Part shown: positions 24,765-33,584 of the stretch, piece by piece
Position numbering within the stretch: position 1 is the stretch's first letter
Layout: every line of letters starts with the position of its first letter
From: Aurantiacibacter luteus
GTDB taxonomy: Bacteria; Pseudomonadota; Alphaproteobacteria; Sphingomonadales; Sphingomonadaceae
Direction of reading: 5' to 3'
NCBI RefSeq assembly: GCF_001010945.1
Contig: NZ_LBHB01000002.1
Coordinates: 310,001-374,000 of the forward strand
DNA: 64,000 bases
Made by a program: the position numbers and the translations under genes
The notes under the pieces: generated by a model
The model's database searches: none
What the model saw: only the letters and a program-made list of their open reading frames with translations
What the model was told of the DNA's origin: nothing

Positions 24765-26879
24765 TTACCAGATCCGGATACGCTCTTCCGGCGGCAAATA
24801 GAGCTCGTCGTCCGGGGTGACGCCGAAGGCATCGTACCAGGCGTCGAGATGGCGCACGGCGTTGTTCAGGCGGAACTCGCTGGGCGGATGCGGATCGCCC
24901 ACGATCTGCGCCCGCAGCGCTTCCTCGCGGATCTTGCCACGCCACACCTGCGCGAAGCCGAGGAAGAAGCGCTGGTCGCCGGTGAGGCCGTCGATCACGG
25001 GGGCTTCCTGCCCGTTCAGGTAGAGCTGGTAGGCGCGATAAGCCATTTGCAAACCGACCACGTCGCCCAGCGTTTCGCCCAGGCCCAGCCGGCCGATGGT
25101 GCAGGTGCTGCCATCGTCGAGCGGGCAGTAGGCGTCGATCATGTCGGACATGCGCGTCGCCATCTCCTCGAAGCCGGCGCGATCCTCGGCGGTCCACCAA
25201 TTGGCGAGCGTGCCGGTCGCATCGTACTGCGATCCCTGGTCGTCGAAGCCGTGACCCATTTCGTGGCCGATGACGGCACCGATGCCGCCATAGTTCACTG
25301 CCGGATCGGCCGAGGCGTTGAAGAAGGGCGCCTGCAGGATGGCCGCCGGAAACACGATCTGGTTGAAGACCGGGTTGTAGTAGGCGTTAACCGTCTGCGG
25401 CAGCATGCCCCACTCGCGGCGATCGACCGGTCCGCCGAGCTTGGCGAGGTTGTCGGCGATGCGCCAGGCCGAGGTGCGGATACGGTTGCCCAGCGGATCG
25501 TCGGCGCGGATTTCGAGGCCGTCGTAGGCTTCGAACTCGTCAGGGTAGCCGATCATCGGCATGAAGCTGTCGAGCTTGGCTTCGGCCTGCGCCCGGGTTT
25601 CCGGGGCCATCCACTCGTTCTCGGCGATGAAGCTGCGCATGGCGCGCCGCAGGTTGGCGACCAGTTCGTCCATCTGCGCCTTGGAGGCGGCCGGGAAATA
25701 GCGGTCGGCATAGAGGCTGCCGAGCTGTTCACCGAGCGAGCCCTCGGCTGCCGAGATGGCCCGCTTCCAGCGCGCCTGCTGCTCGGTCTGGCCGCTGATG
25801 ACCCCGCCGTAGAAGGCGAAGTTGGCATCGTCGATGGCGGTCGGCAGGACCGAGGCGTTACCCGACAGGAAGCGCACAGCCATGTAGGCCTTGATCGTAT
25901 CGAGCGGCGTTTCGGCGAGCAGGTCCATCATGGCCGGCAGGCCGCCGCCCATCATGCCCAGCTGCGCTTCGGTGAGGCCGAGCGTCTCGATCTCCTCCGC
26001 GGTCGGCGGCAGCTGCGAGACGAGGAAGCGCTGCTGTTCGTTGAAGCCGCCGGTTTCCAGCACGGTTTCGAGCGGGAAGTCGGGCGACAGGGCCAGCAGC
26101 TCGTCGCGCGTCAGCACGTTGTAGCGCAGTTCGGGGATGCGCAGAACCTGGCGAGCCCATTCGACCTCGGCCACGTCGTGCTCGAAGTCGTAGACCTGCT
26201 GCGCCATCGAGGCGGGGTCGGCATAGCCGGCCTGGCCGAGCATGAAGGCGAGGAAGTCCATATAGCGGGCGCGCACCTCGGTGTAGCGCGGAGTGTCCTC
26301 GAGATAGTACTCGCGGCTCGGCAGGCCCATGCCGGAAAAGCCGACCGAGGGGACGTAGGTGTTGGGATCGCGGTCGTCCACGGTCACGCTGGCGCTGACA
26401 AGGCCGGGGTAGCCGGGTTCCTCGAACAGGGCGACAAGGCTCGCGAGGTCGGGCGCGTTGCGGATGGTGTCGAGGTAAGGTTGCGCAGGGGCGAGGCCGG
26501 CGGCGTTGATCGCGTCCTCGTTCAGATAAGCGTTGTAGGCATCGACAATGCGGCGTTCCTGCGTGCCGGCAGCCGGGTTGGAGGCGGCGAGTTCGCGCAC
26601 AAGCGCCGACACGTCAGCGATCGACTTCTCGCGCAGCAGGTCGAAGGCGCCGAAGCGCGAACGGTCGGCAGGAATTTCGGTCGCCGCGATCCACTTACCA
26701 TTTACGTAGGCGTTGAAATCGTCACCGGGATCGACGCTCTGGTCAATCAGGTCGGTACCGACACCCCAGGTGCCGAAGTCCATTGTGGGCAGCGGGGCGG
26801 CATCGTCCTGCGCCAGGGCGGGAACGGAAACGGCCAAGCCAAGGGCCGAAACCGAGGTAATCAATAGCTTGCGGATCAT
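24765..26879 (-). CDS. M13-family (neprilysin-like) secreted metalloendopeptidase
   Basis: 704 aa. A signal peptide ends near VPALAQD. The family N-terminus is DDFNAYVNGKWI. Zinc site: VIGHEMGHGFDDQG (HExxH), with the third ligand Glu in LGETLGDVVGLQMAY. The conserved C-terminal part is HPPSEFRLNNAVRHLDAWYDAF. It cleaves oligopeptides in the periplasm. M13 members in related genomes often carry a lipobox; none is evident here. Flanked by a terminator downstream and a 129-bp gap upstream. Confidence 0.93.
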   Translation of the reverse strand: MIRKLLITSVSALGLAVSVPALAQDDAAPLPTMDFGTWGVGTDLIDQSVDPGDDFNAYVNGKWIAATEIPADRSRFGAFDLLREKSIADVSALVRELAASNPAAGTQERRIVDAYNAYLNEDAINAAGLAPAQPYLDTIRNAPDLASLVALFEEPGYPGLVSASVTVDDRDPNTYVPSVGFSGMGLPSREYYLEDTPRYTEVRARYMDFLAFMLGQAGYADPASMAQQVYDFEHDVAEVEWARQVLRIPELRYNVLTRDELLALSPDFPLETVLETGGFNEQQRFLVSQLPPTAEEIETLGLTEAQLGMMGGGLPAMMDLLAETPLDTIKAYMAVRFLSGNASVLPTAIDDANFAFYGGVISGQTEQQARWKRAISAAEGSLGEQLGSLYADRYFPAASKAQMDELVANLRRAMRSFIAENEWMAPETRAQAEAKLDSFMPMIGYPDEFEAYDGLEIRADDPLGNRIRTSAWRIADNLAKLGGPVDRREWGMLPQTVNAYYNPVFNQIVFPAAILQAPFFNASADPAVNYGGIGAVIGHEMGHGFDDQGSQYDATGTLANWWTAEDRAGFEEMATRMSDMIDAYCPLDDGSTCTIGRLGLGETLGDVVGLQMAYRAYQLYLNGQEAPVIDGLTGDQRFFLGFAQVWRGKIREEALRAQIVGDPHPPSEFRLNNAVRHLDAWYDAFGVTPDDELYLPPEERIRIW

Positions 26880-27008
26880 TCCGGCAGTCCTCTGTTTTTC
26901 GATCGGAAATGTTTGAACGGCAACGCTTTAGCACAAACTGGATGAACGGTTTCTGTCGTTACCAATTCGACGAACGGCAATCGCCGCTCGACAAGGGGTC
27001 GGCGCCCG

Positions 27009-28808
27009 TCAGGCTGGATTGGCCGTATCGGCGAATTGCAACGCCGCCAACCGCGCATAAAGGCCACCTTCGGCGGACAGGCTGGCGTGATCGCCGATCT
27101 CGACGATGCGCCCGCCTTCCATCACCACGATCCGGTCCGCCGCGCGCACGGTGGCGAGGCGGTGGGCAATGACGAGCGTGGTGCGCTCTGCCATCAGCCG
27201 CTCGAGTGCATCCTGCACCAGCCGCTCGCTCTCGGCATCGAGCGCGCTCGTCGCCTCGTCGAGCAAGAGGATGGGCGCATCGCGCAGGAGAGCGCGGGCG
27301 ATGGCCATGCGCTGGCGCTGCCCGCCCGACAGCCGCGCCCCGCCCTCGCCGAGGAAGGTATCGAGCCCGTCGGGCAGGTCGCGCAGGAATTGCTCGGCAT
27401 TGGCCGCGCGGGCCGCCTCCCAGATGGCCTCGTCGCTGGCATCCCATGCGCCGTAGCGCAGGTTGTCGCGGGCATTGGCGGCAAACAGCACGCCTTCCTG
27501 CGGCACCAATGCCATGCGGCGGCGCACCTCGGCGGGGTCGGCCTGTGTCAGCGGCACGCCGTCCATCCGCACCGTGCCCGCCTGCGGATCGTAGAACCGC
27601 TCGGCGAGCTGGAACACCGTGCTCTTGCCCGCGCCCGAGGGGCCGACGATGGCCACGGTCTCGCCCGGCTCCACGGTGAGGGTGAAATCCGCGATGGCGT
27701 TCTCGCCCGGGCGCGTGGGATAGCTGAAGGTGACGCCGGAAAAGGCGAGGCTGCCGCGCGGCGGATGCGGCAGGGCCTGCGGGCGGGCGGGCGCGGTGAT
27801 GACCGGCTCCTCCGCCATCAGCTCGCCCAGCCGGCTCGCCGCACCCGCGCCGCGCAAGAGGTCTCCCATGACTTCGGTCAGAGCGCCGGCGCTGCCTGCG
27901 ACGATGACGCCGGCAAAGATGAAGGCACCGATGGTGCCACCGGTGATTTCTCCCGTCGTCACCAGCACCGCGCCGCGCCACAGGAGCAGCACCAGCCCGC
28001 CGAAGATCAGCGTGATGAGCAGCGCCGTCATCACCGCGCGCAGCATGATGCGCACCTTGGCGGTGGCGAAGGTGCGCTCCACCGCGGCGGCGAAGCGTCC
28101 GCTCTCGCGGCCCTCCTGGTTGAAACCCTGGACGATCTTCATCGCCGAGAGCACCTCGGTGGTGATGCCGCCCACGTCCGCCACGCGATCCTGGCTGTCG
28201 CGGCTCACGCCCTTCAACCGGCGACCGAACACCACCAGTGGGATCATTACCAGCGGCAGGCCCAGCACCAGCCAGACGGCGAGCTGGGGGGCGAGCCAGA
28301 ACAGGTAGCCGACGCCCAGGATCACCATGATGGTGTTGCGCAGTGCGACCGACAGCGTCGTGCCCACCACCTGCTCGATGATCGCGGTATCGGCGACCAT
28401 GCGGCTGGAGATTTCCTTGGGGCTGTTCTCCTCGAAGAACGAGGGCGAGAGCCGCAGGAGGTTGTCGTAGACCCGCGTGCGCACGTCGGCGACCACCCGC
28501 TCGCCCAGCCAGCTGATGAAATAGAACCTGACCGCCGTGCCGAGGCCGAGGACGCCGACGAGGATCAGCAGGTAGCGGAACCAGCGCCCCACGTCCTCCT
28601 CGCCGCCGAAACCGCGATCGATGATCAGCTTGAGCGCGGAGGGCAGGGCCAGCGAGGTGACGGTGGCCGTCACCAGGAGCGCGATCATCGCGGCCGTGTA
28701 GTGCCATGGATATTTCAGCGCCTCGCGAAAGATCATCCGCAGCGGGCCGAGCGAGCGCGCGGGCTTCGCCTCGGTTTCGGATTCCGGCTTTTCGGAGGGC
28801 AGCGCCAT
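27009..28808 (-). CDS. ABC-type exporter, fused permease-ATPase (MsbA/LmrA-like)
   Basis: 599 aa half-transporter. Six membrane helices lie in residues about 35-330. The ATPase has Walker A GPSGAGKST, Q-loop LVPQEGVLF, signature LSGGQRQRMAIARALL, Walker B ILLLDEATSALD and H-loop VIAHRLATV. The dimer exports hydrophobic substrates, with lipid A or drugs typical for this subfamily. No kdtA or lpxK lies next to it, so lipid A flipping is not supported by context. Divergent from phaZ, 87 bp apart. Confidence 0.93.
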   Translation of the reverse strand: MALPSEKPESETEAKPARSLGPLRMIFREALKYPWHYTAAMIALLVTATVTSLALPSALKLIIDRGFGGEEDVGRWFRYLLILVGVLGLGTAVRFYFISWLGERVVADVRTRVYDNLLRLSPSFFEENSPKEISSRMVADTAIIEQVVGTTLSVALRNTIMVILGVGYLFWLAPQLAVWLVLGLPLVMIPLVVFGRRLKGVSRDSQDRVADVGGITTEVLSAMKIVQGFNQEGRESGRFAAAVERTFATAKVRIMLRAVMTALLITLIFGGLVLLLWRGAVLVTTGEITGGTIGAFIFAGVIVAGSAGALTEVMGDLLRGAGAASRLGELMAEEPVITAPARPQALPHPPRGSLAFSGVTFSYPTRPGENAIADFTLTVEPGETVAIVGPSGAGKSTVFQLAERFYDPQAGTVRMDGVPLTQADPAEVRRRMALVPQEGVLFAANARDNLRYGAWDASDEAIWEAARAANAEQFLRDLPDGLDTFLGEGGARLSGGQRQRMAIARALLRDAPILLLDEATSALDAESERLVQDALERLMAERTTLVIAHRLATVRAADRIVVMEGGRIVEIGDHASLSAEGGLYARLAALQFADTANPA

Positions 28809-28895
28809 GTCGCGCCCGCCCTAGCAGGTGAGGGGCGCGTTGCAATCGGCAACGCAATACGCCACATCGTGCTGCAACAGCGAAGGGACGCGAAC

Positions 28896-30116
28896 TTGCT
28901 CTATTCCGCCTACGAATTCCAGAAGACCTGGCTGGCCGGCGCCGCCAACATGGCCGCCGTTGGCGCCCGCCTGCTCGACAACCCGGCCCTGCCGATGGGT
29001 TACGCCGGGGTCGGCCCCGCCACGGCGAGCGCGCTCAAGGTCTTCGCCCATCTCTACGAGGAGCGCGGCAAGCCCGAGTTCGACCTGCAGCCCGTCGAGG
29101 TGGACGGCAAGCAGTATCCCGTCAGCGAGGCGGTGGTGTTCGAGAAGCCCTTCGGCAACCTCCGGCGCTTCGTGCGCGACGGACTGCCCGCCAATGCGCC
29201 CAAGCTGCTGATCGTCGCGCCGATGAGCGGGCACTACGCCACGCTGCTGCGCGGCACGGTGCAGCGCATGGTGGAAAGCAGCCAGGTCTGGATTACCGAC
29301 TGGGCGGACGCGCGCATGGTGCCCGTCAGCGAAGGCAGCTTCGATCTCGACGACTACATCGACTATCTGATCGAGTTCCTCCGGCAAATCGGTCCGGAGA
29401 CGCACATGCTCGCCGTGTGCCAGCCGAGCGTGCCCGCATTCGCCGCCACCGCGGTGATGGCCGCCGCGAAGGACGAGTGCCGGCCCAAAAGCCTCACCAT
29501 GATGGGCGGCCCGGTCGATACCCGCGCCAGCCCGACGGGCGTCAACGATCTGGCGATGGACAAGCCATTGAGCTGGTTCCGCAACAACGTGATCGCGACG
29601 GTGCCCTTCACCTATCCGGGCGCGGGACGGCGGGTCTATCCGGGCTTCCTGCAGCTCGCCGGGTTCATGAGCATGAACCTCGCCGACCACATGATGAGCC
29701 ACTACGAGATGTTCAAGCATCTCACCCTGGGCGACACCGAGAGCGCGACGCGCACCAAGCAGTTCTACGACGAGTACCTCTCGGTCTGCGACATGACGGC
29801 GGAGTTCTATCTCCAGACCATCGAGCACGTGTTCCAGAACCACTCGCTGCCCAAGGGCGAGTTTGTCCACCGCGGCAAGGCGATCGACCCGGGCGCGATC
29901 CGCGATACCGCGCTGCTGGCGATCGAGGGCGAGCTCGACGACATTTCCGGTATCGGCCAGACCCGCGCGGCGCTGCAGCTGGCGCCCAGGCTGCCCGAAG
30001 CGAAGAAGAAGTATCACCTCGCCAAGGACGTGGGGCATTACGGCATTTTCAACGGCAGCAAGTGGCGCACGAAAATCGCGCCGGTGGTCGAGCAGTTCAT
30101 GCGGGATAATGGGTGA
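28896..30116 (+). CDS. phaZ: Intracellular poly(3-hydroxyalkanoate) depolymerase
   Basis: 406 aa from TTG 28896 (LYSAYEFQKTWLAG), with GAAGGGA ahead of it; no ATG fits the conserved N-terminus. The protein mobilises stored PHA. It has no lipase box. A cysteine in AVCQPSVPAFAA (residue 175) is at the place of the catalytic Cys in the Ralstonia PhaZ family, and DVGHYGIFNGSKWR near the end holds the likely catalytic His. No signal peptide, as expected for a granule enzyme. The polymerase phaC is not in this window; phaB is at 55 kb. Confidence 0.9.
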   Translation: MLYSAYEFQKTWLAGAANMAAVGARLLDNPALPMGYAGVGPATASALKVFAHLYEERGKPEFDLQPVEVDGKQYPVSEAVVFEKPFGNLRRFVRDGLPANAPKLLIVAPMSGHYATLLRGTVQRMVESSQVWITDWADARMVPVSEGSFDLDDYIDYLIEFLRQIGPETHMLAVCQPSVPAFAATAVMAAAKDECRPKSLTMMGGPVDTRASPTGVNDLAMDKPLSWFRNNVIATVPFTYPGAGRRVYPGFLQLAGFMSMNLADHMMSHYEMFKHLTLGDTESATRTKQFYDEYLSVCDMTAEFYLQTIEHVFQNHSLPKGEFVHRGKAIDPGAIRDTALLAIEGELDDISGIGQTRAALQLAPRLPEAKKKYHLAKDVGHYGIFNGSKWRTKIAPVVEQFMRDNG

Positions 30117-30119
30117 GGT

Positions 30120-30234
30120 CCTCCCCGGTACGGGGAGGGGGACCACCCACAGGGTGGTGGAGGGGCACCGCAAGCTAGGCCGAAGGTGCCCCTCCACCAT
30201 GCTTTGCATGGTCCCCCTCCCCCGCCGGGGGAGG
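30120..30234. repeat. Inverted pair of 50-nt palindromic repeats with covarying stems
   Basis: Copy A is 30120-30169; copy B is 30185-30234, inverted, with a 15-nt spacer. Each copy folds into two hairpins. The first has stem CTCCCC/GGGGAG. The second is CCACCC/GGGTGG in A and CCATGC/GCATGG in B, so both sides changed together. The shared outer ends (GGAGGGGCACC) are identical. The element sits between the convergent phaZ and DUF4126 genes and includes the end of the latter. Confidence 0.85.
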
Positions 30235-30837
30235 ATTGCGTCGCCCGAACACCCGTCGGATTAGCTTCCTCAGCGTCAGCACCAGCCACACGGTCAGCGC
30301 CAGCAGCAGTGCCGCCACGCCAGCCGCCGCCCAGGGGTATTCGTAGATCAGCCACAGCAGGCCCACGCTCGCGGCGTCCTCAAGCGTGGACATGGCCACG
30401 TTGCTGACCGGCTCCGGCGAGGTATTGATCGCTGCTCTCGCGCCCGCCTTGGCCCCGTGCGCCGCCAGTGCGCCGCCGCCGCCGAGGAGAAAAGCCACTA
30501 CCTGCATCGCCGGGTCGCCGGGATCGACGATGGCCAGCGCCAGCAATGCGCCGCCCACGGGCCGCACGAAGGTGTGTGCCGCGTCCCAGATCGAATCGAG
30601 CCAGGCCACCTTGTCGGCGAAGAACTCCGCCGCCGCGCCGAGGGCGGCAATGCCCATCACCCAGGGATTGGCGAGGACCTGCAGCCCCTCGAGGTGGTCG
30701 GGCAGCGGCACGTAGCCCGTGCGCATGGCGATCCCCGTCGCCAACACCACGAGATACATCCGCCAGCCCGCCAGGAGGCTTGCGCTCGCGGCGATGCCGA
30801 GCAGCTCGATCAGGGGCAGGCTCGCGGCGCTATCCAT
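30175..30837 (-). CDS. DUF4126 integral membrane protein
   Basis: 220 aa. Several membrane helices and small-residue-rich loops match DUF4126: ELLGIAASASLLAGWRMYLVV, NPWVMGIAALGAAAEFFADKV, FLLGGGGALAAHGAKAGARA. The family is of unknown function. The last 20 residues (NPPPAGEGDHAKHGGGAPSA) are translated from the intergenic repeat copy B and its spacer, so the native C-terminus was probably near RRVFGRR. The upstream side abuts the acyltransferase gene (36-bp gap). Confidence 0.85.
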   Translation of the reverse strand: MDSAASLPLIELLGIAASASLLAGWRMYLVVLATGIAMRTGYVPLPDHLEGLQVLANPWVMGIAALGAAAEFFADKVAWLDSIWDAAHTFVRPVGGALLALAIVDPGDPAMQVVAFLLGGGGALAAHGAKAGARAAINTSPEPVSNVAMSTLEDAASVGLLWLIYEYPWAAAGVAALLLALTVWLVLTLRKLIRRVFGRRNPPPAGEGDHAKHGGGAPSA

Positions 30838-30873
30838 GGCGGATCTATCCTACGGCCCGCGCGGCTTGTCGAG

Positions 30874-31980
30874 CTATTCCGCCGGCACGGCGGCGCGGCC
30901 GCGACCGGGTCGCCAGCGGCGCAGGAGACCTTGCGCGGGCTTCTCCAGCCGGGTGTAGGCGAGGTGGCTCAGGCCCAGCAGCACGGCGCAATAGAGCGCG
31001 AAGCCGAGCGGCGAGACGCGCGCGGCCTCGTCCGCCCCCAGTTCATCGGCCAGCGCGATCTTGGCGAGCACGAACAGCGGAAAGTGGATGAGGTAGGTGG
31101 CATAGCTGACGTCCCCCAGCCATTCGAGCGGTCGACTGCCGAGCAGGCGCGCGAGCCGTCCGGCGGACAGCGCCAGCGCCAGCAGCAGCCCGGCAAAGCC
31201 CAGCGGCACCAAAAGCGCCTCGCCCCAGCCCGCCGCCAGCCACGCAGCGAGGGCAATCGCGCCAAAAAGGCCCGGCAGCCAGGCCCCACCGCCCAGGCGC
31301 CACAGGTTGGCGAGCGCCATGCCAATGGCGAATTGCAGCACGCAGCGCACGAGGCCCAGCCGGGAGATCTCCTCGCCCAGCGAACTCGCCCCGAGGGCGG
31401 CGAACACCGCCCACAAAGCTAGCGCCAGCAGGCCGACCAGCGCCCAGAGAACGGCGCGCGGCAGATTTTCCCAGCGCAGGGCGAGTACAAGGAAGGGGAA
31501 AAGCACGTAAGCGCCGATCTCCGCGCTGATCGACCAGGCCGGGTGGTTCCAGCTGAGCGCGTCGGTAAAGCCCCAGTTCTGCGCCAGCACGAGGTGCAGT
31601 GGTAGCTCGCCCAATGGATAGCCCGCGGTGTCGCGCCCCGTCGCCAGCAGCACCGCGACGAAGCCGACGAGCGCCAGCAGCACCGCGGCGTGCAGCGGCC
31701 AGATCCGCGCCACGCGCCGCCACCAGAAGTCCGGCGCGCCCGCCAGCCCGCTCGCGCGCAGCTTCGGGCCGTAGTTCAGCCACATGACGAAGCCCGACAG
31801 CATGAAGAACAGGTCCACCGCGAGGTAGCCGTAGCCGAATACGCCCAGCGCCTCGGCCGGCATCCATCCGGCAAGCGCGGCGCGGGCGTGGTAGAAGACG
31901 ACCATCCACGCCGCCACGCCCCGCAGGCCCGTCAACGCGGGCAGATGCGGCGAGGAGGGATAGAGCGGAGGAGCGATCAC
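30874..31980 (-). CDS. Acyltransferase 3 family protein (OafA/YrhL-like)
   Basis: 368 aa with about ten membrane helices. The N-terminal motif LTGLRGVAAWMVVFYHARA contains the catalytic-type His. GYLAVDLFFMLSGFVMW and WSISAEIGAYVLFPFL are further family blocks. These enzymes O-acetylate or succinylate surface sugars using cytosolic acyl-CoA. The GTG start at 31980 overlaps the TGA of the upstream O-ligase gene, so it is translationally coupled and probably decorates the same glycan. Confidence 0.9.
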   Translation of the reverse strand: MIAPPLYPSSPHLPALTGLRGVAAWMVVFYHARAALAGWMPAEALGVFGYGYLAVDLFFMLSGFVMWLNYGPKLRASGLAGAPDFWWRRVARIWPLHAAVLLALVGFVAVLLATGRDTAGYPLGELPLHLVLAQNWGFTDALSWNHPAWSISAEIGAYVLFPFLVLALRWENLPRAVLWALVGLLALALWAVFAALGASSLGEEISRLGLVRCVLQFAIGMALANLWRLGGGAWLPGLFGAIALAAWLAAGWGEALLVPLGFAGLLLALALSAGRLARLLGSRPLEWLGDVSYATYLIHFPLFVLAKIALADELGADEAARVSPLGFALYCAVLLGLSHLAYTRLEKPAQGLLRRWRPGRGRAAVPAE

Positions 31981-33335
31981 GTCGCCGCCGCCTCCGGCTC
32001 TTTCAGCCAAGGCCGCGCCCGCTCCTCTCCCCGCTCGCGGCGGGCCACGGCGACGAGCGCGATCTCCAGCCCGACCATCATGAAGACGAAGGGCTGGTAG
32101 CCGACGCCGATGAAGGCCGCACCGACGAGATAGACGATATGGCCGTGCTGCAGGGCCGTCGCCAGCGCGCGCCAGCGGCGGCCCTCGTCATCCTCGCGGC
32201 CCGCGAGGCGGCGGCGCAGGCGCTCCATCTGCCACAGGCCGGAAAGGTGGATGGCAAACCAGATGAGGATGCCGACATAGCCCTGCTCGCCCAGCACCTC
32301 GAAATAGGCGGAGTGATAGGCACGCGCCGATTCCGTGACCTCGGTATAGGTCACCTCGCTGGTGCCGCCGACCTGCTCGGTCTCGCGCGTTTCATAAGTG
32401 AAGCTGTTGCCGCGATAGGCATCGAACCCGCCGCCCAGCGGATGGCTCTTGGCGTAGTCCCATGTCCATTCCCACACCGCCACGCGGGTTGAGGCCGACT
32501 GGTCGGACTGGTGATCGACGATGGTGCCCATGCGCTCGGTATAGCTCGCGGGCAGGAACGGGATCGCCACCACCATCGCCGCCGCCGCGAGCCCCGCGTA
32601 AAGCAGCTTGTGGCGCGAGGCGCGCAGCGAAAGCACCGCCAGCACGCCGATGCATACGAGGCCCGTGCGCGTCTGCGTGCCCACCGGCACCAGCAGCGCG
32701 GCAAAGCACAGCGCCACGGCGAAGACCATAGCCAGCCGCCGTTCGGTGACGATGGTGGACCAGCGCGCGCTCCACAGCACCAGCGGGATCATCGCCACCG
32801 CCACAGTCGAAAGCGTGCTGCCCTCGTAAAGCCCGGTGTTCTCCGCCACCAGCGAGGCGAGGTTGCCGTATCCCCCGCCGCCGGAAAAGATCGTCTTGAT
32901 GCCGGCGGGGATGATGATCGTCGCAGCGCTCAGCACCATGACGAGGGCGGCGGCCTCTACCCTGAGGCGCGTGCGCAAGGTCAGCGGCAGGAAGGCGGCG
33001 AAGACGAGGCCTTTCCACACCCAGTCCCACTTTTCCCAGGCGCTGTCCTGGAAATCGGCCCACAGCGTCGTCATCCCGCACCACAGCAGGAACAGCAGAA
33101 TGAGGCCCTGCCGCCCGGTGAAGCGGCTGCCCTTCTTGCTGTCGAGCGCGAAGTAGCCGACGAAGGCGAGCACGAAGACCACCAGCGAGATGGAAAGCTG
33201 CGTGAGCACGCCCCAGGCCACCTTCTGCGGCGCGACGATGTCGACGTAGATATAGAGCAGCACCCACAGGAACGGGCGCTTCAGGCCCATCGCCATGACC
33301 GCGGCGATGAAGGCGAGCAGGACGAGGTCACGCAT
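31977..33335 (-). CDS. Putative O-glycosylation/O-antigen ligase, exosortase A system-associated
   Basis: 452 aa with about 11 membrane helices and one large periplasmic loop (about 270-340) carrying HPLGGGFDAYRGNSF and ESARAYHSAYFEVLGEQGYVG, the Wzy_C/WaaL-type loop. The N-terminus (MRDLVLLAFIAAVMAMGLKRPFLWVLLYIYVDI) matches the DUF5935 O-ligases found with exosortase A. It is predicted to transfer an undecaprenyl-linked glycan to an acceptor. It overlaps the upstream small gene (ATGCGTGA) and the downstream acyltransferase gene (GTGA). No exosortase is in the window. Confidence 0.87.
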   Translation of the reverse strand: MRDLVLLAFIAAVMAMGLKRPFLWVLLYIYVDIVAPQKVAWGVLTQLSISLVVFVLAFVGYFALDSKKGSRFTGRQGLILLFLLWCGMTTLWADFQDSAWEKWDWVWKGLVFAAFLPLTLRTRLRVEAAALVMVLSAATIIIPAGIKTIFSGGGGYGNLASLVAENTGLYEGSTLSTVAVAMIPLVLWSARWSTIVTERRLAMVFAVALCFAALLVPVGTQTRTGLVCIGVLAVLSLRASRHKLLYAGLAAAAMVVAIPFLPASYTERMGTIVDHQSDQSASTRVAVWEWTWDYAKSHPLGGGFDAYRGNSFTYETRETEQVGGTSEVTYTEVTESARAYHSAYFEVLGEQGYVGILIWFAIHLSGLWQMERLRRRLAGREDDEGRRWRALATALQHGHIVYLVGAAFIGVGYQPFVFMMVGLEIALVAVARRERGEERARPWLKEPEAAAT

Positions 33336-33486
33336 CGGCGCTCTCCCCTCCTTCCTTCAACCACGGGCGCGCCGGAGCCGGCGCAACGCCCGCCGTCTCG
33401 TCGTCGAGATCGGCGCGCGGCAGCATCCGCCAGCAGGCGAGCAGGATCAGCCCGTGCGTCAGCAGGATGGAAAAGATGTCGATCAC
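33328..33486 (-). CDS. Tiny membrane protein of the exosortase A-type glycan cluster
   Basis: 52 aa from GTG 33486: one hydrophobic helix (VIDIFSILLTHGLILLACWR), a short acidic linker (ADLDDETAG) and a tail ending APARPWLKEGGESADA. Its stop overlaps the ligase start. The O-ligase ends with a very similar RPWLKEPEAAAT, an intriguing shared tail. I recall similar small proteins beside such ligases in erythrobacteria, but the family has no function. No ATG is in frame, and the ribosome site is weak. Confidence 0.6.
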   Translation of the reverse strand: MIDIFSILLTHGLILLACWRMLPRADLDDETAGVAPAPARPWLKEGGESADA

Positions 33487-33584
33487 GTCGCGCGGCGCTC
33501 GCTTGCGGCAATGGGCGGGATCATCGCCATAGCGGCAGGGTCTTGACGCGCCGTTAAGTAAAAACTGGCAAGGAGGGGCTCGTC

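Noticed and set aside
27036-28895. Open frame upstream of phaZ running antisense through the ABC exporter
   Set aside because: It is a shadow of a gene with intact ABC motifs. The depolymerase begins at TTG 28896, which has a ribosome site.
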